Program-made: the position numbers and the translations under genes
Source of the DNA: CALUVN01 sp944323595
Lineage (GTDB): Bacteria; Cyanobacteriota; Vampirovibrionia; Gastranaerophilales; Gastranaerophilaceae
Assembly: GCA_963931255.1 (NCBI GenBank)
Contig: OZ006972.1
Location: forward strand, 1,116,001 to 1,180,000
Direction of reading: 5' to 3'
DNA length: 64,000 nucleotides
Shown: positions 26,069 through 34,784 of the stretch, piece after piece
Position numbering within the stretch: position 1 is the first letter of the stretch
Layout of the letters: each line of letters begins with the position of its first letter
Notes under the pieces: model-generated
Database searches by the model: none
Told to the model about the DNA's origin: nothing
What the model saw: the letters and a program-made list of their open reading frames with translations, nothing else

Positions 26069-27124
26069 ATGACAAGAATAGCTATAGATGCAATGGGCGG
26101 AGATCACGCACCGCATGAGATTGTCGCAGGTGCCGTATGGGCGGCGCAAGATTACGGCGTTGCTTTAGAGTTAGTCGGCAAGCAGGACAGAATTGAACAG
26201 GAGCTTGACAGAATTGCTCAGGAAGGTATTATGTCCGATTGCGGAACAGGTGCCCGTCAAAGACGTGTGAAAATTGATTTGTCCAAATTGGATATAAAAA
26301 TTACGCATGCTTCTGAGATTATTGAAATGGGCGAAGCTCCGGGTCAGGCAATACGTAAAAAGAAAAAATCATCTATAGTTTTAGCGGTGGATGCCGTTGC
26401 ACACGGCAGCTCAGATGCTGTTGTTGCCGCCGGTTCAACAGGTGCCGCTATGGCAGCAAGTTTGTTCGGACTGGGGCGTCTCCCTGGAATTGACAGACCG
26501 GCCATTGCTGTTACCCTCCCGACAATGAAAAAACCTATTGTCGTTATCGATGGTGGTGCTAACAGTAATTGTACTCCGGAAATGTTATATCAATTCGCTA
26601 TTATGGGACAGACTTTTTCTAAGAATGTCCTCGGAATTGAAAAACCGCGTGTCGGTGTTCTAAATATCGGTGAAGAAGCCGGTAAAGGTAATGAACTTGC
26701 ACAGGCAACTTATAAACTGCTTGAAGAACATCAGGAGAAAATTCACTTTGTAGGTAATATTGAGGGTAAAGAAATTTTCCTCAGTGTTTGTGATGTTGTT
26801 GTTTGTGACGGTTTTGTCGGTAATGTTGCTCTTAAAATTACCGAGGGAACTTCTTCAATGCTTTTCAGAATGCTTAAGAACGAGTTTAAGTCAGATCTCG
26901 CCGGTAAAATTATCGGTCTATTGTCTAAACCGTTTATGAAAAGAATTTATACAAAAATTAATTATGAAGAATTTGGCGGCGCTCTTCTTCTTGGTGTTAA
27001 AGGCATAACGGTTATTTCTCACGGCAGAAGTAAGGCTTATGCTATTAAAAATGCTGTAAGAGTTGCAAAAGAAGCCGTCGAAACAGGCGTTAACGAAAAA
27101 ATAGCTAAGTTTTATGAGGAGTAA
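26069..27124 (+). CDS. plsX: phosphate acyltransferase PlsX
   Basis: The 351-residue protein begins IAIDAMGGDHAPHEIV and carries VAAGSTGAAMAASLFGLGRL and GGANSNCTPEMLYQFA, all diagnostic for PlsX. It converts acyl-ACP to acyl-phosphate, the donor for PlsY (also in this window, at 55676-56281). GAGAGGG precedes the ATG, and fabH follows seven bases later. A stretch of about 15 residues near 45-60 (GTGARQRRVKIDLSKLD) is an insertion relative to the shortest members. Confidence 0.93.
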   Translation: MTRIAIDAMGGDHAPHEIVAGAVWAAQDYGVALELVGKQDRIEQELDRIAQEGIMSDCGTGARQRRVKIDLSKLDIKITHASEIIEMGEAPGQAIRKKKKSSIVLAVDAVAHGSSDAVVAAGSTGAAMAASLFGLGRLPGIDRPAIAVTLPTMKKPIVVIDGGANSNCTPEMLYQFAIMGQTFSKNVLGIEKPRVGVLNIGEEAGKGNELAQATYKLLEEHQEKIHFVGNIEGKEIFLSVCDVVVCDGFVGNVALKITEGTSSMLFRMLKNEFKSDLAGKIIGLLSKPFMKRIYTKINYEEFGGALLLGVKGITVISHGRSKAYAIKNAVRVAKEAVETGVNEKIAKFYEE

Positions 27125-27131
27125 ATAGTAA

Positions 27132-28148
27132 ATGGCTGATAAATTAATTCCGTTAAGAATTGCCGGTGTAGGGTACAGCTTACCTGAAACTGTAATAACA
27201 AATGATGATTTGACTAAATTATACGAAACTTCCGATGAGTGGATATATACCCGTACAGGTATTAAAGAAAGACGTGTATGTTCAGGAAGCGAAGACGCTA
27301 TAGAGCTTGGTTTGAAAGCTGCACAAAATGCGCTTGAAAAATCAGGGATTAAACCGGAAGAGCTTGATTTAATAATTGCGGCATCTTCTGCGCCTCCTCA
27401 ATTATATCCTGCTATTGCCTGCCATATTCAGGCCCGTCTGGGTATTGAAACCGATATTCCCGCTTTTGATATCACCGCTGCATGTTCCGGTCTGATTTAC
27501 GGTTTGCAGGTTGCTAAGGGATTTATTAATTCAGGTATTTATAAAAATATTCTTATTGTTGCAACTGATAACAACACGAGATATTTAGACTGGTCAGACA
27601 GAGGAACTTCAATACTCTTCGGGGATGGTGCCGGTGCTATGGTTGTTACCGTAGCTGAAGACGGAATTGATGACGTACTTGCTATTGATATCAAAGCAAA
27701 AGGTTCTATAGGCGAATATATTTACAAAGATAACGTCGGTCAAAACTGCCCGCTTGTTGAACCATGTCCTGAACATGACGGATTTATTCATATGAATGGT
27801 AAAGAAGTATACAAATTCGTTGTAAAAATTCTTCCGCCATACATTGAAGAAATTATTGAACAAGCAGGGTTGAAAGCTGAAGATATAGAATATCTTATCC
27901 CGCATCAGGCTAATTTAAGAATAATTCAGGCTGTTCAGGAAAGATTGCAATATTCTGATGAAAAAGTTATTACAAATATCAAATATTACGGAAATACATC
28001 AGCAGCTTCTGTTCCTATTGCACTTGCAGAGGGTGTTGAAAACGGTACAGTTAAACTCGGCAAAGATACAAAAGCCATACTTTGCGGATTCGGAGCCGGT
28101 ATGACCTGGGGGGCTGCAATCGTCCGTCTTAGAGAAGGTATTTGTTAA
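27132..28148 (+). CDS. fabH: 3-oxoacyl-ACP synthase III (KAS III)
   Basis: The 338-residue protein has the catalytic triad C118 (ITAACSG), H258 (IPHQANLRI) and N288 (YYGNTSAAS). It condenses acetyl-CoA with malonyl-ACP to start fatty-acid synthesis. It follows plsX by seven bases and is ended by a terminator, so the first lipid unit is yceD-rpmF-plsX-fabH. The length and motifs are normal. Confidence 0.95.
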   Translation: MADKLIPLRIAGVGYSLPETVITNDDLTKLYETSDEWIYTRTGIKERRVCSGSEDAIELGLKAAQNALEKSGIKPEELDLIIAASSAPPQLYPAIACHIQARLGIETDIPAFDITAACSGLIYGLQVAKGFINSGIYKNILIVATDNNTRYLDWSDRGTSILFGDGAGAMVVTVAEDGIDDVLAIDIKAKGSIGEYIYKDNVGQNCPLVEPCPEHDGFIHMNGKEVYKFVVKILPPYIEEIIEQAGLKAEDIEYLIPHQANLRIIQAVQERLQYSDEKVITNIKYYGNTSAASVPIALAEGVENGTVKLGKDTKAILCGFGAGMTWGAAIVRLREGIC

Positions 28149-28169
28149 AATTTATTTTTTTTATATTAC

Positions 28170-28199
28170 AAAGAGCGGAGTTTTACTTCGCTCTTTTTT
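28170..28199 (+). terminator. terminator after fabH
   Basis: An 11-bp stem with one G-T pair (28170-28180 with 28186-28196) is followed by TTTTT. It separates fabH from the inserted toxin-antitoxin pair. Confidence 0.85.
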
Positions 28200-28201
28200 A
28201 A

Positions 28202-28230
28202 TTGAAATTTTACGGTTAATATGGTAAAAT
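28202..28230 (+). promoter_or_regulatory. promoter of the hepT-mntA pair
   Basis: TTGAAA (28202-28207) and TAAAAT (28225-28230) have a 17-bp spacer. The ATG follows six bases after the -10, so transcription would begin at or next to the start codon (leaderless). Confidence 0.6.
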
Positions 28231-28236
28231 TACACT

Positions 28237-28647
28237 ATGACAAATCTTGATTTAACAGCATTGGAAAATTCTTTGAAAAGACTCGGTGAAGTAATGGAAC
28301 GTTACCGGAAAAATACTTCTGATGATGCAATTAGAGATTCAGTTATTCAACGTTTTGAATTTACTTATTCGATTACTTTAAAGATATTAAGAAAATATTT
28401 TATAGAACGGGCTTTCATCGTTGAAGATGTAAATCAAATGTCTTTTAACGATATGATAAGGACGGCTAATCAAATGCAACTTTTAAAATCAAATCTGGAG
28501 GTTTGGTCTAAATTCAGGGAGATGAGAAATATGACCTCCCATACCTATGATGAAAATATTGCGTTAAAAGTTGTAAGTATTATTCCTGATTTTTATACTG
28601 AAATTGATTTTCTTTTAAATAAGTTAAAAAAAGGTTCTGATGTCTAA
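28237..28647 (+). CDS. hepT: HepT-like HEPN toxin (HI0074-type)
   Basis: The 136-residue helical protein has the HEPN RNase motif R-x4-H-x-Y as RNMTSHTY (R97, H102, Y104). It also fits the nucleotidyltransferase substrate-binding (HI0074) family, which shares this fold. In characterised pairs HepT cuts RNA and is silenced when MntA adds AMP to the tyrosine. The partner overlaps its 3' end by eight bases. It has no Shine-Dalgarno and appears leaderless. It interrupts the fatty-acid gene cluster. Confidence 0.8.
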   Translation: MTNLDLTALENSLKRLGEVMERYRKNTSDDAIRDSVIQRFEFTYSITLKILRKYFIERAFIVEDVNQMSFNDMIRTANQMQLLKSNLEVWSKFREMRNMTSHTYDENIALKVVSIIPDFYTEIDFLLNKLKKGSDV

Positions 28648-28939
28648 ACTTAAATTGGAAAATAAGTACAAAGAGTTTATAGTAAATACGATAAAAAATA
28701 TTATACCGGAAGTTAATATTTATATTTACGGATCCAGAGTGAAAGGCACTTCTCAAGAATATTCCGACGTGGATATTGCATTGCAGGCAGGAATTATTCT
28801 CCCGCCGGAACAATTATTTCAGATAAAAGCCGTTTTTCAAAATTCAATCTTTCCTTATAAAGTTGATATTATTGATTTGAACAGTATCAGCGAGAGTTTT
28901 TTGAATATAATTAAAAATGATATGGTCAAGATTAATTAA
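28640..28939 (+). CDS. mntA: MntA-like minimal nucleotidyltransferase antitoxin
   Basis: The 99-residue protein has the MNT motif G-S-x10-D-x-D (G31, S32, D43, D45 in YGSRVKGTSQEYSDVDIAL). Such proteins transfer AMP to the HepT tyrosine and so act as antitoxin. The 8-base overlap with hepT supports coupled translation. The short length is normal for the family. The pair looks intact. Confidence 0.82.
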   Translation: MSKLKLENKYKEFIVNTIKNIIPEVNIYIYGSRVKGTSQEYSDVDIALQAGIILPPEQLFQIKAVFQNSIFPYKVDIIDLNSISESFLNIIKNDMVKIN

Positions 28940-28962
28940 AATAAGTAAGTTTTGTGAACAGG

Positions 28963-28990
28963 TTTACTTTTGGCGTGTTTATTGTATAAT
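28963..28990 (+). promoter_or_regulatory. promoter for fabD
   Basis: TTTACT (28963-28968) and TATAAT (28985-28990) have a 16-bp spacer. It would restart transcription of the fab genes downstream of the inserted toxin-antitoxin pair. Confidence 0.55.
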
Positions 28991-29031
28991 TGTCCTATAG
29001 TAATAAAGAGAGCGAATAGAGGGATATGGAT

Positions 29032-29982
29032 ATGACAAAAAAGATTGCATTTATTTTCCCGGGACAGGGTTCACAGGCTGTAGGTATGGGAAAAGATTTG
29101 TATGAAAATTATTCTGATGCAAAGATTGTTTTTGATACTGCAGATAGTGTTCTCGGTAAAAGTATTTCAACTTTATGTTTTGAAGGTCCTGAAGATGCTT
29201 TGAAACAAACAGTTAATACACAGCCTTGCATTGTTACAATGTCAATAGCAGCGCTTCAAGCTTTGAAATCAGAATTGGATATTGAACCTGCATATACAGC
29301 AGGTCATAGTTTGGGTGAATATTGTGCAATGTATGCTGCTGGGGTTATGTCTTTAGAAACTGCTCTTAAAGCTATCCAAAAGAGAGCTGATTTGATGAAT
29401 GAATCTGCAACAGGCGGCGCTATGGCTGCTATTTTGAATGCTTCCGAAGAACAGTTGAAAGCAGGACTTGCAGAGGGCACAAAGGTTGGTTATGTCGATG
29501 TAGCAAATTATAATTCACCTGCACAGGTAGTTATTACAGGCGATGAAAAAGCTGTTAAAGCCGCTGGAGATTATATGCTTGCAAACGGGGTCAGAAGAGT
29601 TGTACCGCTTGCGGTATCAGGTGCTTTCCACTCTAAATTTATGGAAAAAGCAAGTGCTGGTTTTGCAGAATTTGCATCATCTCTTGATTTGAATGATGCA
29701 TCTTGTCCTGTAATTACTAACGTGGATGCCCAACCGACCACTTCCGCTGAAGATTTCAGGACTAAAATGCCGAAACAAATTTGTTCTTCAGTTTATTGGA
29801 CACAAACCATCCAAAAGATGACTGCAGACGGCGTGGATACATTCATTGAAATTGGTCCGGGGAAGGTTCTGGCAGGGTTGAATAAGAAAATAGCTCCGGA
29901 AGCCGCTGTTTATAATGTATTTGATAAAGCTTCTCTTGAAGCAACTTTATCTGCATTGAAAGAGCAAATGGCAGGGGTATAG
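29032..29982 (+). CDS. fabD: malonyl-CoA:ACP transacylase
   Basis: The 316-residue protein has FIFPGQGSQAVGMG, the nucleophile S93 in GHSLGEY, and H200 in SGAFHSKF. It loads malonyl groups onto ACP for chain elongation. ATG 29032 has GAGGG about eight bases upstream; an in-frame ATG two codons earlier is too close to that site. It is followed by fabG after 67 bases. Confidence 0.94.
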   Translation: MTKKIAFIFPGQGSQAVGMGKDLYENYSDAKIVFDTADSVLGKSISTLCFEGPEDALKQTVNTQPCIVTMSIAALQALKSELDIEPAYTAGHSLGEYCAMYAAGVMSLETALKAIQKRADLMNESATGGAMAAILNASEEQLKAGLAEGTKVGYVDVANYNSPAQVVITGDEKAVKAAGDYMLANGVRRVVPLAVSGAFHSKFMEKASAGFAEFASSLDLNDASCPVITNVDAQPTTSAEDFRTKMPKQICSSVYWTQTIQKMTADGVDTFIEIGPGKVLAGLNKKIAPEAAVYNVFDKASLEATLSALKEQMAGV

Positions 29983-30049
29983 TTTAAAAAATAAAAATGT
30001 AGCTCGGGTATATCTATCCGACAATTAATTAAAAATAAGGAGAAATTTA

Positions 30050-30781
30050 ATGACAGAAAGAAAAATTGCATTAGTAACAGGCGGTTCCCGCGGTATAGGT
30101 CTTGCTTGCGCTCTGGAACTTGCTAAAGCAGGATGTGATATCATTATCAACGATATCTGCGACGCTGAAAAAGCTCAACCGGCTTTGGATGAAATTAAAG
30201 CTTGCGGTGCAAACGCATATTTCTATAGCTTTGATGTTTCTGATGATAAAGCTGTTCAGGAAAATGTTGACAAGATGATTGCAGAACACGGTAAAATTGA
30301 TATTCTGCTTAACAACGCCGGTATCACTAAAGACGGTCTTTTTGTAAGAATGGATATGGAACAATGGGAAAGAGTTATTAAAATTAACCTGACAAGTGCT
30401 TACTGTGTAACCCACGCTGTAATCAAATATATGATGAAAGCACGTCAGGGTTCTATTATCAATATGTCAAGTATTGTCGGACGTCACGGTAATGCAGGTC
30501 AGGCAAATTATTCTGCTTCTAAAGCAGGTCTTATAGGTTTGACTCAAACCCTTGCAAAAGAATTCGGCTCAAGAGGTATCAGAGTTAACGCAGTTTGCCC
30601 TGGTTTCATCCAAACAGCAATGACACACGACCTTGCTAACATTGATGAATACCTGAAAGCAATTCCGATGAAAAGACTCGGTACTCCAGAAGATATTGCT
30701 AAAGTTGTTAAATTCCTTGCTCTTGATACTGACTATGTTACAGGTCAGGCTATCGAAGTTGCAGGCGGCTTGATGTTATAA
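30050..30781 (+). CDS. fabG: 3-oxoacyl-ACP reductase
   Basis: The 243-residue short-chain dehydrogenase has the NADPH loop TGGSRGIG (10-17), NNAG (88-91) and the S141, Y154, K158 catalytic set (YSASKAG). It reduces 3-oxoacyl-ACP in the elongation cycle. Its place between fabD and acpP supports FabG rather than another SDR. AAGGAG precedes the ATG. Confidence 0.93.
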   Translation: MTERKIALVTGGSRGIGLACALELAKAGCDIIINDICDAEKAQPALDEIKACGANAYFYSFDVSDDKAVQENVDKMIAEHGKIDILLNNAGITKDGLFVRMDMEQWERVIKINLTSAYCVTHAVIKYMMKARQGSIINMSSIVGRHGNAGQANYSASKAGLIGLTQTLAKEFGSRGIRVNAVCPGFIQTAMTHDLANIDEYLKAIPMKRLGTPEDIAKVVKFLALDTDYVTGQAIEVAGGLML

Positions 30782-30885
30782 TCAAGAAAAATCTTTCTCT
30801 GAATAGCAAGCACGTATAGTAAGTAATCTATTCAATAAAAAAAAGTAAAGATTTTTAACAATCTGCGCTCTGGAATGTAAATTCC

Positions 30886-30913
30886 TTGCAAAAAAAAATT
30901 AACAAGGTATAAT
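30886..30913 (+). promoter_or_regulatory. promoter upstream of acpP
   Basis: TTGCAA (30886-30891) and TATAAT (30908-30913) have a 16-bp spacer, with a palindrome GGAATGTAAATTCC (30872-30885) just upstream. The leader is about 105 bases. The palindrome may bind a lipid regulator; this is a guess. Confidence 0.55.
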
Positions 30914-31022
30914 TATTTTAGAGTAAAAGCGAGTCGAGGGAGAAAAGTGTAAAAACTAATCCCGTTTAAAGCGAGCGAGCGACTTAATATAGTGTAGTAA
31001 TACAATAAATGAGGAAAAAAAA

Positions 31023-31253
31023 ATGAGTACATTTGACAAAGTAAAAAAAGTTGTTGTAGATCAATTAAGTGTTGATGAAGCATTAGTAACTCCGGAAGCA
31101 AGCTTCACTGCTGATTTGGGTGCTGATTCATTAGATACAGTTGAATTGGTTATGGCTTTCGAAGAAGAATTCGGATGCGAAATTCCTGATGAAGATGCTG
31201 AAAAAATCCAAACAGTTAAAGATGCTGTAGATTATATTGATTCACATTCGTAG
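31023..31253 (+). CDS. acpP: acyl carrier protein
   Basis: The 76-residue acidic protein has the phosphopantetheine site S36 in DLGADSLDTVELVM. It carries the growing acyl chain and feeds PlsX. Length and charge are typical. It has its own promoter, allowing higher expression than its neighbours. GAGGAAAAAAAA precedes the ATG. fabF follows after 116 bases. Confidence 0.96.
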   Translation: MSTFDKVKKVVVDQLSVDEALVTPEASFTADLGADSLDTVELVMAFEEEFGCEIPDEDAEKIQTVKDAVDYIDSHS

Positions 31254-31369
31254 GAATTACTTAATATTTGTTTTAAACAAATAAACTGTTATAAAAACTT
31301 GCGAGGGTGCAAAAATAATATTTTTTTCGCCCTCGTAAATTTATCAGGATAGTATAAAAAGGTAAAGAG

Positions 31370-32620
31370 ATGAGTAAAAGACGAGTAGTAATCACAGGTA
31401 TGGGTGCAGTTACACCGTTTGGTGTCGGTGTTGATAAGTTATGGTCCAGCCTGGTAGAAGGTAAAAGCGGTATAAGTACAACAGAGGCTATTGATATCTC
31501 TAAACACGTTGTCAAGATTTCCGGTGAAGTTAAAGATTTTAATCCGGAAGATTATCTTGATCCTAAAGAAGCTAAAAAAATGGACAGATTTATTCAGTTT
31601 GCAATGGTTGCTGCTGATGAAGCAATGAATGATTCTAAACTGGATATGGAAAAAGAAGACCCTTACAGAGTTGGTGTTATTGTAAGTTCTGCCGCCGGCG
31701 GTTATAAAACTTTTGAAGAAAATCACGTAAGAATTCTTGAAAAAGGTCCTAACAAATGTTCGCCGTTTACTATCCCTATGATGATTGTAAACATGCCATC
31801 AGGCAGAATTTCCATTAAATATGGATGCAAAGGTCTTAATAAAGTCGTAGTTTCAGCTTGTGCAACCGGTTCTCATTCAATCGGTGATGCATTCCGTTCA
31901 ATTCAATACGGTGACGCCGATGTAATTCTTGCAGGCGGCTGCGAAGCTACTATTTGCGATGTAGGTGTCGGTGCATTTTCAAGTGCAAGAACATTGTCAA
32001 AACGCAATGATGAACCGACAAAAGCATCCCGTCCTTATGACAAAGACAGAGACGGATTTGTTATGTCAGAAGGTGCAGGTGTTCTTGTTCTTGAAGAATA
32101 TGAACATGCAAAAAAACGTGGTGCAAAGATTTATGCAGAAATTGTCGGCTACGGTCAGACAGCTGATGCTTATGATGTTGTTGCCCCTTGTCCGGAAGGC
32201 AAAGGTGCTACGAAATCAATGGAATTTGCACTCGCAGATGCAGGTATGAAACCTGAAGAAATTCAATATATTAATACGCACGGTACAAGCACAGGCTTGG
32301 GTGATGTCGCAGAATCTAAAGCTGTTGCTAATGTCTTTGGCGATTTGGATAAAAATCCTAACCTGCTAGTAAGTTCTACAAAAAGTATGCACGGGCATAT
32401 TCTTGGTGCTACAGGTGCTATTGAAGCTATTGTTTGCGTAAAAACAATTAATGAACATATTGTTCCGCCAACTATTAATCTTGATAATCAGGATGAAAAT
32501 GTTGCTAATCTGAATTATGTTCCGCATAAAGCCGTTAAGGCTGATGTTCATGCGGCATTAAGCAACTCTTTCGGTTTTGGCGGGCAGAACGCTACTCTTG
32601 TTATTAAAGAGGTTAAATAA
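31370..32620 (+). CDS. fabF: 3-oxoacyl-ACP synthase II
   Basis: The 416-residue condensing enzyme has C164 in VVSACATGSHS, and the two histidines in NTHGTSTGLGD and SMHGHILGATGA. It elongates acyl-ACP with malonyl-ACP. It ends the fab cluster and is followed by a strong terminator. fabZ and fabI/K are not in the window. Confidence 0.95.
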   Translation: MSKRRVVITGMGAVTPFGVGVDKLWSSLVEGKSGISTTEAIDISKHVVKISGEVKDFNPEDYLDPKEAKKMDRFIQFAMVAADEAMNDSKLDMEKEDPYRVGVIVSSAAGGYKTFEENHVRILEKGPNKCSPFTIPMMIVNMPSGRISIKYGCKGLNKVVVSACATGSHSIGDAFRSIQYGDADVILAGGCEATICDVGVGAFSSARTLSKRNDEPTKASRPYDKDRDGFVMSEGAGVLVLEEYEHAKKRGAKIYAEIVGYGQTADAYDVVAPCPEGKGATKSMEFALADAGMKPEEIQYINTHGTSTGLGDVAESKAVANVFGDLDKNPNLLVSSTKSMHGHILGATGAIEAIVCVKTINEHIVPPTINLDNQDENVANLNYVPHKAVKADVHAALSNSFGFGGQNATLVIKEVK

Positions 32621-32640
32621 TAAAACTGTTATTATAAAAA

Positions 32641-32682
32641 AATTCTTCGCAGTGTATTTTAGATATCTGCGAAGAATTTTTT
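32641..32682 (+). terminator. terminator after fabF
   Basis: A 12-bp perfect stem (32641-32652 with 32667-32678) is followed by a T-run and encloses a 14-base loop. Confidence 0.88.
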
Positions 32683-32769
32683 TGCAATTGCAAGATGTTA
32701 TTCTCTCTACAGGGCAATTTTTTAAGTCGAAATGTTTTTATATATATAATATATAATCGAGGAATAGCT

Positions 32770-33447
32770 ATGCCTGGAGACTTGGACAGTTTCATAGACA
32801 TTTTAAAAAGCCGTGATGGCGATGATGTTTTGCTTAATGATGCTAAAAATGAATATAGCGCTGAATTAAGCAGAGTTGAAACTTTTGCGCGTGATTTGGG
32901 GGATAATATTGTCGACGGGTTGAAAAATACTTTCTCAAATAAAGATAAAAAGACCGTTACACCTGCATCAAATGAGCCTCTTCCATTAACTCAAAAACAA
33001 AAAGGAAATAATCTTTTTAATGACGTCGGCTGTGATTTTAAAGGTACTTACTTTCGACTGGAAAAACCGATTACAAAAAATAAAAAGACATCTATTTATA
33101 CTGATTTGGGTCCGCGTAAACAGGATATTGGTATAGAATATGAAAACAATGATTCAAGAATCCGTGTCGGTGTGGAACATAAGCATTCAGTCGGTGCTGC
33201 AGTTGTAAATTATAATTATGATACCGGTTTGGGAAATCTTTCAGTAGAAGCCAAGGCATCTAAGGATGTTAATGGGATAGGGGCATCTTATAGGGCTAAA
33301 GGCTTAAAGATTAATGCGTCCGTCTGGGAGGGCGACGGTATGTTGATTAATTTTGAAAAAAATATGAAAATTAAAAAAAGTGAGCTTACCATCGGCGGAG
33401 TTGTTTCTGATGATTACGGGGTTGTATATGCCCGTCTGGTGCTGTAA
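32770..33447 (+). CDS. unrecognised protein with beta-rich C-terminal half
   Basis: The 225-residue protein is not recognised. Residues 1-75 are polar and mostly helical; from about 80 on, short alternating strands dominate (GDVGC-type start, then RIRVGVEHKHSVGAAVVNYN and NLSVEAKASKDVNGIGASY). The strand pattern recalls barrel-like or adhesive folds, but there is no signal peptide. GAGGAAT seven bases before ATG 32770 decides the start; the frame opens 25 codons earlier without support. It is monocistronic. Confidence 0.6.
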   Translation: MPGDLDSFIDILKSRDGDDVLLNDAKNEYSAELSRVETFARDLGDNIVDGLKNTFSNKDKKTVTPASNEPLPLTQKQKGNNLFNDVGCDFKGTYFRLEKPITKNKKTSIYTDLGPRKQDIGIEYENNDSRIRVGVEHKHSVGAAVVNYNYDTGLGNLSVEAKASKDVNGIGASYRAKGLKINASVWEGDGMLINFEKNMKIKKSELTIGGVVSDDYGVVYARLVL

Positions 33448-33565
33448 GAAGCCCTGCCTATTGCATAATTTTAAAATATACTGTATAATTCATTAGACAA
33501 GAGGAATTTAATACTTAAAAACTACTAGATTTCTTTTCAAAGATACTTTAAAACGGAGAAGAACT

Positions 33566-33850
33566 ATGTACCAAGACGAAAAATTAGTCTGTGAAGATTG
33601 TGGAAAAGAATTCATTTTCACAGCCGGTGAACAAGAATTTTATGCTGAAAAAGGTCTTGTTAACAAACCGAAAAGATGTCCTGAATGCCGTAAAGCACGC
33701 AGACAAAAAAACAGAAGCAAAAGAAAAATGTATGATGCTGTGTGTTCTAAATGCGGTGCAGCAACTCAGGTGCCATTCAAACCTATAGAAGGAAAAGAAG
33801 TCTATTGTAAAGATTGCTTTGCTCAGGTTAATGCAGCAGCGGGTGTTTAA
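33566..33850 (+). CDS. double zinc-ribbon protein
   Basis: The 94-residue basic protein has two CxxC-pair zinc ribbons: CEDC (near 9-12) with CPEC (38-41), and CSKC (60-63) with CKDC (81-84), joined by a strongly basic ARRQKNRSKRK segment. It resembles the small zinc-ribbon proteins common in Cyanobacteria and Chloroflexi, thought to bind nucleic acid. CGGAGAAG precedes the ATG. A strong terminator follows. Confidence 0.8.
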   Translation: MYQDEKLVCEDCGKEFIFTAGEQEFYAEKGLVNKPKRCPECRKARRQKNRSKRKMYDAVCSKCGAATQVPFKPIEGKEVYCKDCFAQVNAAAGV

Positions 33851-33869
33851 AATTAAATAGTTATTTGGT

Positions 33870-33905
33870 AAAAGGGGATGATTTATATTAATCATCCCCT
33901 TTTAT
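33870..33905. terminator. terminator after the zinc-ribbon gene
   Basis: A 14-bp perfect stem (33870-33883 with 33890-33903), with A and T runs, serves convergent genes on both strands. Confidence 0.9.
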
Positions 33906-34213
33906 TATTGCGAAATGCAATTATTGAGATATTCAATGGTGCTGATTTTCTCATCATACAGATATTTAATAAAGCTTAAATATGCTGCATCATAAGAAGA
34001 TATAATGAGATTAATCTCAAAGCCATCCGTGCAGAATGGTTCATAATCATAAACAACATAGCTGTTATATTTACTTTTCCATTCTTTGCGTTCTATGTGG
34101 CTGTTGTTTTCTTCAACAATGTCTTCAAGCCAGGCAACCATGTTTTTATTAACATTTTTCATTTCCATACGATTATATTTACCGCAATCGTGACAGTCGT
34201 TTCCCATAATCAT
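33905..34213 (-). CDS. unrecognised small protein with CxxC
   Basis: The 102-residue protein has CHDCGKYN near the N-terminus, which could be half a metal site. The rest is acidic and mixed helix and strand (YVVYDYEPFCTDGFEINLIISS). There is no signal peptide. TTTTGGAG eight bases upstream supports the ATG at 34213. It may belong with the receiver-domain gene upstream on the same strand. Function is unknown. Confidence 0.55.
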   Translation of the reverse strand: MIMGNDCHDCGKYNRMEMKNVNKNMVAWLEDIVEENNSHIERKEWKSKYNSYVVYDYEPFCTDGFEINLIISSYDAAYLSFIKYLYDEKISTIEYLNNCISQ

Positions 34214-34315
34214 AGTAAATACTCCAAAATATATCTTTATACAAAAATTGTAAATGTTTTTGGAGTTTAAATAATCCCCTTTAGGGATAAGACAACATAG
34301 TATGATTTGCTAATT

Positions 34316-34693
34316 TCAATTTAAAATTCTGTAACTTTCAGGTAATTGGCATGCAGCTTTCGGGATGTATAAGACTCCGTATTTTTCTGCAATAAGCCTG
34401 ATATTATAGGTTGCAGAGATGATTACGATTCTTGTATTAATATATTCTTTAAAAGATTGAATCTGGCGTATAAACCATTCTCCTGCGTATAGCGGTGCAA
34501 AATCGGTTTCCATTTGCATATCGGTTAAGATTATGTCAAAAGGGCTGTCAATATTAAAAGTTATGCAATCAAGACCTTGACGTGCGGAGTTTGCGGTTGT
34601 AATTTCAGCATCTTCTCCGAAAAGTTCAAGAACCATTTTTTTGTGGTATTCAACCCATTTTTGTGAGTCATCAACTATCAGAATTTTTTTCAT
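34316..34693 (-). CDS. stand-alone response-regulator receiver domain
   Basis: The 125-residue protein is a single CheY-like receiver: acidic pair D8/D9 (LIVDDSQ), phospho-acceptor D58 (ILTDMQ), and the switch lysine in YIPKAACQ. There is no output domain, so it probably signals by protein contact. No kinase is adjacent; the nearest histidine kinase lies at 36975-37706. The partner is unknown. Confidence 0.85.
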   Translation of the reverse strand: MKKILIVDDSQKWVEYHKKMVLELFGEDAEITTANSARQGLDCITFNIDSPFDIILTDMQMETDFAPLYAGEWFIRQIQSFKEYINTRIVIISATYNIRLIAEKYGVLYIPKAACQLPESYRILN

Positions 34694-34784
34694 AATTTTA
34701 TTATAACAGATAAAAAGACAGGATTATAGTATCCTGTCTTTTGTTTATGAATTTATGTTTGAATGCGGGTTTATATATTTATAA

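Noticed and set aside
30782..31022. Riboswitch or FapR-type element before acpP
   Set aside because: There is a promoter and a short palindrome, but no recognisable riboswitch structure or FapR consensus.
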